From the NCBI GenBank assembly GCA_002505455.1, contig DAVB01000013.1, positions 1 through 13,399 of the forward strand: DNA of 13,399 nt, given 5' to 3'. Below the pieces are notes generated by a model. That model made no database searches and had not been told where the DNA came from. It was given only the letters and a program-made list of their open reading frames with translations. The translations under genes and the position numbers were made by a program. The stretch comes from Euryarchaeota archaeon UBA52 (GTDB lineage Archaea; Thermoplasmatota; Poseidoniia; Poseidoniales; Thalassarchaeaceae). Below are positions 8,401-13,399 of the stretch, piece by piece (positions within the stretch are counted from its first letter, which is position 1; each line of letters opens with the position of its first letter).

Positions 8401-10271
8401 TCCCTCGTGTCGAAGGCCTTCAGATACTCGCCAGCGGACTAGACGACTTCTCTTCTCGACCAGGAAATTTCGCCTCTTTTGACATGGCGGTCTTGAATAC
8501 GGGCAATGGGGATACTGTCTATGAGGCACAATGCACCTCCGCCAGCGGGTGGTCGACACGAATAGACTCCATCTTGTCGGATACAGTCCTATTGCCCGAA
8601 CTGGCAAGATTGGAATATATCACAATACCAGTATCGGTCCTAGTTCCTCCTGCAAGCTTTGGTTCGCCTTCTTCCGGGCATGTAGAGATTGTTACATGCA
8701 CGATTTCTTCCCCTGACGGCGACGGTCCCAGCGAAACCATACAGGCATCTCTGCAGGTGGAAGAGAGCAGAGACTTCACCACGACGCTTTCAGACGGCGA
8801 TGGGAACGAACTGCCTCCGATCGCGGCTTCGGATGACAGGCCAGTGCTGAATATGGTCAGGGAAGACACGCTGTTGGAAATATACAACAGGGGCAATATC
8901 GACATGCAGATGTCTGTGACGATCAGACTCTCTGACTCAACATGGGGGTTGGAAGCAACTCTGAATCCAGAATCGACTAATCCCGCTGCGATAGCCGTCT
9001 TCGACGGCGGGGCCTCCATTGAAGTCTTTGTTGAGGCAGGTTCCTCGACCAGCATCTTGGCAACTTCCATAGCACCACCAACAGCATCCATGGGCGATCG
9101 TGCATTGCTCACGTTCCGAACTACGGAGGGCCAGCAAGTCACTGCGATCGACTCCTCGAGATTCGTTCTCCAACCACGTCTGGAGATATCCATGCAGGCT
9201 CCCGAGACCCTCGAACTATTAGCGGGGGAATTTGCAGAATTTCCCCTTAGCATTTCCAATCCGGGGAATGTGCGACTTGACCTGTCTTGGGCTTTCACGG
9301 GAACTGCAGAGGGATGGTCGATCGGCCTCCAGTCTATATCTCCTCCTTCCATAGAACCGAATCAGGATCTCACACTGGTCATGGGAATCGGTATTCCTGC
9401 TGGTTGGTCCGTAGATCAAACAGGAGAAGTAGTTTCAATCATCGTCGAGGGCTCAAATGATCTACTTGAAGGCGAAATCGAACTCCAGTCAGTCGACATC
9501 CAGGTATCGGTCATGGAGACATGTGGATTTTCACTTGAGGTCTCCGAGTACCCATCATTGGAGGCAGGGGACTCCTCGATATTCTCTGCAGCGGTGCACA
9601 ATATCGGCAACATCCCCTCTGGCTTCAGCATGGATGTGACGCAGGAGTCAGATGTGTTCACGGAGTTGAGCGCCTCGGGAGAACTAACTGAGATGAGCCC
9701 AGGGGAATCGAGAACTCTTGACTTCACTCTCGGCGTTAACAAGGAAGCAACCCCCGGTATCGAGAACTTCCTGGTAACACTATACCCGACAGGCCAATCT
9801 TGCGATGAGGCCAATTCGGTCTCAGATGAGCCTCAACCCGTGACGGTCTACGTACTACCGTCCACAGGAAGCGGAATCGGCAACTCACTCCCCCCGTTTG
9901 TCATGCCGCTTCTCTTCATCCTTCTCGTCTTTGCTGCAACATTTGGAATAATTTCTTTGAGACGCTCATCGCCTGAATCCGAGAATCCGGGAGAGGACTT
10001 GATTCCAGAGGGCTCTGCCCTTATGCAGGGAGAGGCATCCACACGCAGGATGAATGCGTTGTCCACCGAGGCCGCTGATGAAACACTCAGTACTGCTGTG
10101 AACAGAGATGATATGGAGGCGGCCATCAGAGACTCAATGCCCAAATTGGATCTGCCGCCACTTCCTGGGAAAGCAGCTCCGCCGCTGCCCCCGGGCGGAC
10201 TCCCAGATGGCTGGTCAATGGACCAATGGAGGGAGTACGGATCCGAATGGCTCAAGGAGAACTCGGATTAA
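5499..10271 (+). CDS. Giant secreted, membrane-anchored subtilase (S8, Kp43-like) with CARDB and Ig-like stalk
   Basis: 1590 residues. Residues 1-30 are an export signal (basic RSRAR, then MILIIIVASHTTA). Residues ~75-250 look like a propeptide region. The S8 catalytic domain spans ~255-570 with a full set of active residues: Asp273 (SITDTGID), His307 (SGHGTHVTG), oxyanion Asn370 (SNAWG) and Ser503 (GSSMAT). The residue after GSSMAT is Gly where most subtilases have Pro. A jelly-roll domain follows (LINDLNLVVTSPSGTQYAG, near 625-645; total ~590-700), typical of Kp43-type proteases. A CARDB domain covers ~705-820 and several Ig/NEW3-like beta domains run to ~1450. A transmembrane helix at ~1466-1487 is followed by RR and a ~100-residue cytoplasmic tail ending GLPDGWSMDQWREYGSEWL (1567-1585). 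The protease would thus sit outside the cell on a long stalk, fitting degradation of environmental or surface protein. ATG ATG occurs at 5499/5502; either could start; no good ribosome site is visible. The domain count in the stalk is approximate. Confidence 0.92.
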   Translation: MMGRSRARAMILIIIVASHTTATATANSYAHLHEDDDSNSAYVTPPSPSMASADILPPSNLIHGPYGAYDPLLNPQNTYSLIESIEFDGLVIIQSTSTDLRDMIEVVTAAGGTFQDFYPDHAAIFSIIKGPEGISTIESLSMEQSVRWAEPFPISWRIDPSLVDGKRSLLDIDVHLTRNIESAELKSMEESLLQFTYAPGSDIKCEGRLCQARSIDSLVIARLLLDGRVMHISEGASIVPHDADSRSIMGLSPISSAPPLNYDGSGEIVSITDTGIDEDHPSIEDNIRAVYNQFGPDNSASDTNSGHGTHVTGIIVGNASGDNQTLGIAPAAEVNFYQIEYDASGLLARWGTIYSMFSHSLNNQARTHSNAWGSVNQPGEYTTDSNSADSFILDQPSYLAVFASGDLGSTQGATTTPPGTAKNVLTVGASTQGSGSGQSPSSPWSNNSGGTLDGRIKPDLVAPGGEICSARAQEATAVPGESCSNALHGDSTTPLYFSDSGSSMATGAATGAALLVRQYLREDFGISEPDASLVKAILINGASDLGQPDIPNSNEGWGQIDLMRTLNPISDDGTALNTLMDYGHELRPGEALVQLVEIQQGPLDITLSWTDPEGSVNAPDSASRLINDLNLVVTSPSGTQYAGNAFSQGFSIPSTTMDDLNNVERLRLEDAESGTWVVEVRSVAGIAQNGYSLVITSDAQWVEHADFTVLDDSLRINDDVIFEGEQLLIQMKWRNQGNILSESYSVEIFDITEQESIATNARPRLSPGGTETWAVQHAFQSVGTHLLELRIDVDADVVESNDEITGLNNNIAQLEIQVSKQGLEIIPLLQNGSVPDSGEIDSASSRVLDPTSEVSSMFDFIVKNVGTSDVTISLVATPVKQVIDGGALVNPDDEWARAISESGPIELAASGQPNDNITVTLTMTDESADPGAQGTPIFAVPGDFLSRVIVRDIQNPTVVNSRSFEVEVPRVEGLQILASGLDDFSSRPGNFASFDMAVLNTGNGDTVYEAQCTSASGWSTRIDSILSDTVLLPELARLEYITIPVSVLVPPASFGSPSSGHVEIVTCTISSPDGDGPSETIQASLQVEESRDFTTTLSDGDGNELPPIAASDDRPVLNMVREDTLLEIYNRGNIDMQMSVTIRLSDSTWGLEATLNPESTNPAAIAVFDGGASIEVFVEAGSSTSILATSIAPPTASMGDRALLTFRTTEGQQVTAIDSSRFVLQPRLEISMQAPETLELLAGEFAEFPLSISNPGNVRLDLSWAFTGTAEGWSIGLQSISPPSIEPNQDLTLVMGIGIPAGWSVDQTGEVVSIIVEGSNDLLEGEIELQSVDIQVSVMETCGFSLEVSEYPSLEAGDSSIFSAAVHNIGNIPSGFSMDVTQESDVFTELSASGELTEMSPGESRTLDFTLGVNKEATPGIENFLVTLYPTGQSCDEANSVSDEPQPVTVYVLPSTGSGIGNSLPPFVMPLLFILLVFAATFGIISLRRSSPESENPGEDLIPEGSALMQGEASTRRMNALSTEAADETLSTAVNRDDMEAAIRDSMPKLDLPPLPGKAAPPLPPGGLPDGWSMDQWREYGSEWLKENSD

Positions 10272-10313
10272 GTCCGCAGCAGTTTAAGCACCATCGGCAC
10301 ATGAGGTAAATCA

Positions 10314-10961
10314 ATGGAGTCTTCGGAACGTAGTGAATCGATAATATTGTTCGGCCCTCCCGGCGCTGGAAAAGGCACACAGTCCGGTCTCATATCCGAG
10401 ATGACTGGAAAACCGCAGGTTTCCACGGGAGATATGCTGCGTGAAGCGGTGAGCGAGCAAAGCGATGTCGGGAATGAGGCCAAGTCATACATGGAGAAGG
10501 GCCTACTGGTTCCTGATTCAATCATCATCGAGCTGATCAGGAGAAGACTACAGCGAGAAGATGCGATGGATGGGCTTCTATTCGACGGATTCCCTCGCAC
10601 GATCCCCCAGGCGCAGGCCTTGGAGGAGCTGACTCCTGTATGCATGGTACTTTCCCTGAATGTGCCGGACGACATCATAGTCGACAGGATAACTGGAAGA
10701 AGAACCGATCCCGAGACTGGAGAGATATACCACATAGCACATCGTCCTCCACCGGACGACGTCGTCGAGCGAGTCATACAGAGGACGGACGACACCGAAG
10801 AAACCGTCCGCCAAAGGCTTTCGACCTTTCACTCGCAGACATCTCCCTTGGAATCCTACTACAGGGAAAAGGGAATACTGGTCGAGATCGACGGCGCGGG
10901 TCCGATGGAACAGGTGTCCTCATTGGTCCGCGATTCGGTCAATAGGCACACGGGGAGATAA
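10314..10961 (+). CDS. adk: Adenylate kinase (bacterial-type, long LID)
   Basis: 215 residues. It catalyses ATP + AMP <-> 2 ADP in the cytosol. Visible: P-loop GPPGAGKGT (14-22), AMP-site STGDMLR (37-43), FDGFPRT (90-96), LID start GRRTDPETGEIYH (128-140), and the closing arginines in QRTDDTEETVRQRL. The LID has no zinc cysteines, as in many Gram-negative enzymes. This is the bacterial/eukaryotic family; many archaea use the shorter, unrelated trimeric AdkA, so acquisition by an ancestor is likely. The start is set by GAGGT at 10303-10307, six bases before ATG. It leads a tight cluster: rnp4 begins three bases after its stop. The gap to the protease gene is only 42 bases and may hold its promoter (TTTAAG at 10283-10288), though read-through is equally possible. 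Confidence 0.95.
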   Translation: MESSERSESIILFGPPGAGKGTQSGLISEMTGKPQVSTGDMLREAVSEQSDVGNEAKSYMEKGLLVPDSIIIELIRRRLQREDAMDGLLFDGFPRTIPQAQALEELTPVCMVLSLNVPDDIIVDRITGRRTDPETGEIYHIAHRPPPDDVVERVIQRTDDTEETVRQRLSTFHSQTSPLESYYREKGILVEIDGAGPMEQVSSLVRDSVNRHTGR

Positions 10962-10964
10962 TCG

Positions 10965-11267
10965 ATGGGAGTCAGAGGCAGGACCAGGCCAAGAAGATCC
11001 AAGATCGCCTCTGGCGCCGTAGGGAGCCTTGCAAGAATATGGCTCAGCAACCCTTCGTCAGAAGTCGCTCAGGCTGCTGGCTCTGCAATGCTCAGAACCG
11101 CTCGCAGAAATCGGGTCAGAATCCCCGACGAACTAAGAATGAGGGCATGTAGGAGCTGTAGGAAAATGCTCAACTCTTCAAATTCAAGAACGCGGATAAG
11201 GAGTGGCCAGGTTATCGTAACCTGCATCATCTGTGGAAGGGTTCACAGGTATTCAGGAGGCGATTAA
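10965..11267 (+). CDS. rnp4: Ribonuclease P protein component 4 (Rpp21/Rpr2 family)
   Basis: 100 residues, close to family size. It is a protein subunit of archaeal RNase P, which with its RNA trims 5' leaders from pre-tRNAs; this subunit works with Rpp29 near the substrate-binding side. Residues 1-50 are basic and helical; the zinc ribbon uses Cys62/Cys65 (CRSC) and Cys87/Cys90 (CIIC), and RVRIPDELRMRACRSC is the typical lead-in to it. All four ligands are present. The start has GGGAG seven bases ahead, overlapping the adk stop, so translation is probably coupled. Its final codons (GGA GGC GAT TAA) form the ribosome site of the next gene. Clustering with a YhbY-type protein fits a shared role in RNA maturation. 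Confidence 0.9.
   Translation: MGVRGRTRPRRSKIASGAVGSLARIWLSNPSSEVAQAAGSAMLRTARRNRVRIPDELRMRACRSCRKMLNSSNSRTRIRSGQVIVTCIICGRVHRYSGGD
11255..11260 (+). promoter_or_regulatory. Shine-Dalgarno site of yhbY inside the end of rnp4
   Basis: AGGAGG followed by CGAT matches nine of ten bases of the ideal archaeal site AGGAGGTGAT. It lies within the last codons of rnp4 and ends eight bases before the ATC at 11269. It argues that translation starts at 11269 (or the ATT at 11263), because the in-frame GTG (11233) lies upstream of it and the next ATG (11299) is 38 bases past it. Confidence 0.7.
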
Positions 11268-11268
11268 A

Positions 11269-11544
11269 ATCTCTGAAATCAAGGTTCCCAGAGCCGTCAT
11301 GGAAGCGGCAAAATCTAGAGATCTCCAGACCACCATAAGAGTTGGAAAGGGCGGGCTCTCAGAATCTGTGGTGAACGAGGTTAGGGGGCAACTCGATTCT
11401 AAGCCACTTGTCAAGATTAAGTTGAACCGAGGTGTGGCGGGGGAGAAATATGCCAGACTTGGTATAATCGCTGAGATAGAAGAAAAAACGAATTCGCATG
11501 CGATCTTCGTTAGAGGTAACGTGGCTGTATTGTGGCGACGTTGA
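11269..11544 (+). CDS. yhbY: YhbY/CRM-domain RNA-binding protein, apparent ATC start
   Basis: About 91 residues, the usual length of a single CRM (CRS1-YhbY) domain, a small fold that binds structured RNA and is tied to large-subunit ribosome assembly in bacteria. Visible: RVGKGGLSESVVNEV carrying the family's GxxG-type loop (GKGGL), a central LVKIKLNRG strand, and the closing strands AIFVRGNVAVLWRR. The family's first helix needs about 22-25 residues before GKGGL. ATG 11299 leaves too few, and GTG 11233 would overlap rnp4 by 35 bases and add ten unrelated residues. A start at ATC 11269 (or ATT 11263) right after AGGAGG fits the length best. The rnp4 stop is one base before ATC, so coupling is likely. 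The family call is secure; the start codon is inferred. Confidence 0.82.
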   Translation: MSEIKVPRAVMEAAKSRDLQTTIRVGKGGLSESVVNEVRGQLDSKPLVKIKLNRGVAGEKYARLGIIAEIEEKTNSHAIFVRGNVAVLWRR

Positions 11545-11567
11545 GCTATCTGACAGGTAGCCTTCAT

Positions 11568-13205
11568 ATGGTCCACGCTGAAGCCGAAAGCATGCCTCGC
11601 ACACAATGGCATCGAAGTCCGATTAACCTCTCGATTTTCCTCGTGAGCTGTTTGGCTTTCGCCCCCACTGTTACGGCCGCCGCTATTTCCACAGGCGGAG
11701 GCGGGTGGACACCACCTTCGGACATGCCTGATTGGATTACCCCCTTGGCATTCGTAATCCTCATCGCAGTATACGCTTTAATCGTCTTCGAGGTCGTCCA
11801 CAGGGCACTGGCAGCCGCTATCGGCGGGATCGCCGTCGTAGTCGCACTCCATGCAGTGGGCGACGGACCAGATTTGGGGACCGTTGTCACTTGGATCGAT
11901 GAAGAGACCCTGGGGCTACTCATTGGAATGATGATCATCGTGGACGTCCTAGCGAAAACCGGCCTATTCGAATGGGCTGCAGTGCAGGCATATGCCTACA
12001 GCGGAGGCTCGATATGGAGACTTTCGATAATTCTGTGCGCAATTACAGCAGTTTTCTCCGCATTCCTCGACAATGTGACTACGATTCTGCTGATCGTCCC
12101 AGTTACAATCCAAATATCCAAGGTCCTCGATTTAGAGCCCGTGCCCCTGATTATTGCAGAGGTGATGTTCTCAAATATCGGAGGCGCAGCAACACAGATT
12201 GGCGATCCGCCGAACATAATAATCGGCGCGCAGCTCTCGCCCCAGGCGCTCTCGGATTATGACATGCTTGCAGGACAGGGGGTCACATTCGTCGATTTCA
12301 TAGTTCACGTCGGGCCTGCTGTGGTTATCGCAATAGCCCCGTCATTCTGGCTATTGTCGCGCCTCGAATCGAAGGGACTCTCTGGTGCCAGGCATCGTAA
12401 TGTGGACCTGCTCCGTCTTCGATATGGAATCAAGGATGTCCAGCTATTGAAAAAATCCGGCGCGATACTGACGCTGGTCATTATCGGCTTCTTCGCCCAT
12501 TCAGCATACCCGCATCCGCTGCTAACAGTAGCCACAATAGCCCTTGGAGGCGCAGTTCTGATGCTGCTCTTCACATCTCCCCATCACGTGGAAGAGCAGC
12601 TTGACGCTGTGGAATGGACTACCATCATATTTTTCGCAGGACTCTTCATAATGATTGGAGGACTTCAGTACATGGGCCTGATTGATAGTATTGCTGACGG
12701 CATATCCGATGTCATTTCGAGGGCCTCCGAGGATAATAGGCTCATGGTATCCGTGGTGCTGCTTCTATGGGTCTCTGCGATAGCATCCGCATTCATCGAC
12801 AACATACCGTACACGGCGACTATGGTGCCAGTGGTAATCGAGCTTGCCAGCGACCCCAATCTGGGCCTCGAACTCGCGCCCCTTGCATGGGCCCTAGCCC
12901 TGGGTGCCTGTCTTGGAGGAAATGGTACCATCATAGGAGCATCTGCCAACGTGGTGGCTGCAGGTCTTGCTGAAGGGTCGGGCAACGACATATCCTTCAA
13001 CAGATTCTTCAAGACCGGATTCCCGATAATGATCCTGACCATAATGACGTCAACGGTTTACGTGATCGTTAGATATGCGATCGAATGGGATAACAACGTC
13101 ATACCATTCGCAATCATAGCGGCTATGATGGCTGCATCTCTGTTTTGCACCCCAATCATCTATGGGAAGTTCGCAGATTCCGTTGATGATTCAGAAGTCG
13201 AGTGA
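11568..13205 (+). CDS. ArsB/P-protein (COG1055-type) ion transporter of the IT superfamily
   Basis: 545 residues from ATG 11568; a multi-pass inner membrane protein. It shows the two-fold inverted-repeat pattern of this superfamily: SAFLDN (Asp168-Asn169) and SAFIDN (Asp411-Asn412), each followed by a helix with proline, and the matching reentrant loops GGAATQIGDPPNIIIG (DPPN at 213-216) and GGNGTIIGASANVVAAG. Relatives include ArsB, NhaD-like Na+/H+ antiporters and the animal P protein (OCA2); the substrate cannot be read from sequence, with Na+/H+ exchange or anion efflux the main options. The first hydrophobic stretch (INLSIFLVSCLAFAPTVTAAA) looks like a cleavable signal or an extra helix. 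AGGTAG lies seven bases before ATG 11568. GTG 11532 (overlapping yhbY) and ATG 11592, which gives a cleaner basic N-terminus, are alternatives. Last member of the adk-rnp4-yhbY cluster. Confidence 0.88.
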   Translation: MVHAEAESMPRTQWHRSPINLSIFLVSCLAFAPTVTAAAISTGGGGWTPPSDMPDWITPLAFVILIAVYALIVFEVVHRALAAAIGGIAVVVALHAVGDGPDLGTVVTWIDEETLGLLIGMMIIVDVLAKTGLFEWAAVQAYAYSGGSIWRLSIILCAITAVFSAFLDNVTTILLIVPVTIQISKVLDLEPVPLIIAEVMFSNIGGAATQIGDPPNIIIGAQLSPQALSDYDMLAGQGVTFVDFIVHVGPAVVIAIAPSFWLLSRLESKGLSGARHRNVDLLRLRYGIKDVQLLKKSGAILTLVIIGFFAHSAYPHPLLTVATIALGGAVLMLLFTSPHHVEEQLDAVEWTTIIFFAGLFIMIGGLQYMGLIDSIADGISDVISRASEDNRLMVSVVLLLWVSAIASAFIDNIPYTATMVPVVIELASDPNLGLELAPLAWALALGACLGGNGTIIGASANVVAAGLAEGSGNDISFNRFFKTGFPIMILTIMTSTVYVIVRYAIEWDNNVIPFAIIAAMMAASLFCTPIIYGKFADSVDDSEVE

Positions 13206-13399
13206 TAGCGCCTACGTACATCGTTCTCTAAGTGGTTATTGCACTCCCCCCACCCGTCTACTTGATATACCGAAGGCAAGTCGCAGGGCTGCTTTTAGTG
13301 CACCCCTTCAGTGATGCTGAGGGGGGAAGTGGATGAGGCCTCGTTGCCCTGCGGGGAGACAATGTGGCCTAGGAATCCAACGACGAATCGAGAAGCCTG
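13206..13399. other. Unassigned 3' flank with self-complementary segments and short open frames
   Basis: No gene can be named here. CCCCTTCAG (13303-13311) can pair with CTGAGGGG (13317-13324) with one bulge. CACTCCCCCC (13242-13251) can instead pair with GGGGGGAAGTG (13321-13331). AGGCC with GTTG (13335-13345) can pair with CAAT and GGCCT (13360-13371) around a CCC-TGC-GGG stem. Three open frames reach the edge: plus strand from ATG 13333, with a G-rich stretch ahead that could serve as ribosome site; plus strand from ATG 13314; and a minus-strand frame whose stop is TAA at 13295-13297. They are mutually exclusive and none is long enough to recognise. A structured RNA or the first codons of a new gene are both possible. 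Confidence 0.4.
13264..13270 (+). promoter_or_regulatory. Possible TATA box
   Basis: GATATAC within CTTGATATACCG is the most TATA-like stretch after the transporter. A transcript starting about 25 bases later would begin near 13290 and run rightward into whatever follows the window. Weak evidence: one short AT-rich match. Confidence 0.25.

Noticed and set aside
8519..9352. Long minus-strand open frame (277 codons) inside the subtilase gene
   Set aside because: Serine-rich, low-complexity translation with no motif, fully antisense to a well-supported coding region; a codon-bias shadow.
11233..11268. GTG 11233 as the yhbY start
   Set aside because: It lies before the ribosome site, overlaps the zinc-ribbon end of rnp4 by 35 bases and adds residues that do not fit the CRM fold.
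13281..13296. Terminator-like GCAGGGCTGC followed by TTTT
   Set aside because: The arms leave only two loop bases, which is sterically implausible, and the T run is only four long.
13303..13345. Possible RNase P RNA or C/D box RNA start (hairpin then GGGGGGAAGT; TGATG and CTGA close together)
   Set aside because: The conserved RNase P core sequence is not matched and the C and D boxes overlap within one hairpin loop; not enough sequence to support either.

Overview
The window reads as a chromosomal piece of an uncultured euryarchaeon, most likely a planktonic Marine Group II/III (Poseidoniia-like) archaeon. Support comes from an archaeal-type PheT, an archaeal class II glyceraldehyde-3-phosphate dehydrogenase, an archaeal/eukaryotic RNase P subunit (Rpp21/Rpr2 type) and Shine-Dalgarno sites that match the archaeal 16S tail (AGGAGGTGAT). 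These sit beside a bacterial-style adenylate kinase and a very large secreted subtilase with a membrane-anchored tail. The lineage is inferred from gene content as I know it; no search was run.

Layout. The left third (1-4288) is a minus-strand cluster read right to left. It holds a 500-residue GXGXG protein with a glutamate-synthase-like barrel, then pheT, then a secreted SGNH-hydrolase-like protein that runs off the left edge. A compact 111-base divergent region (4289-4399) with a TATA-like palindrome separates it from the plus-strand gap gene (archaeal GAPDH). Next comes a 1590-residue exported Kp43-like S8 protease with a CARDB domain, several further Ig-like domains, one transmembrane helix and a short cytoplasmic tail (5499-10271). 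The right part is a tight plus-strand cluster: adk, rnp4 (RNase P component 4), a YhbY/CRM RNA-binding protein and an ArsB/P-protein-type ion transporter. The last ~190 bases are unassigned; they hold a TATA-like box, self-complementary segments and short open frames on both strands that reach the edge.

How the genes fit together. Most of the window is housekeeping: tRNA charging, RNase P and ribosome or RNA maturation, nucleotide balance and central carbon metabolism. Two secreted proteins point to a heterotrophic, protein-degrading or surface-active lifestyle. I see no mobile elements, CRISPR arrays, tRNAs, rRNAs or phage genes, and no new multi-gene system.

Most unusual signals. (1) pheT and yhbY both lack any credible ATG/GTG/TTG start. 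Both appear to begin at ATT or ATC, with the same junction: GGAGG inside the last codons of the upstream gene, GAT, stop codon, one base, then ATT or ATC. (2) The SGNH-like secreted protein appears to have lost the catalytic Ser and His positions. (3) The GltS-like protein has GXGXG and barrel domains in reversed order, and the barrel lacks the Fe-S cysteines. (4) The subtilase ends in a short Trp-rich cytoplasmic motif.
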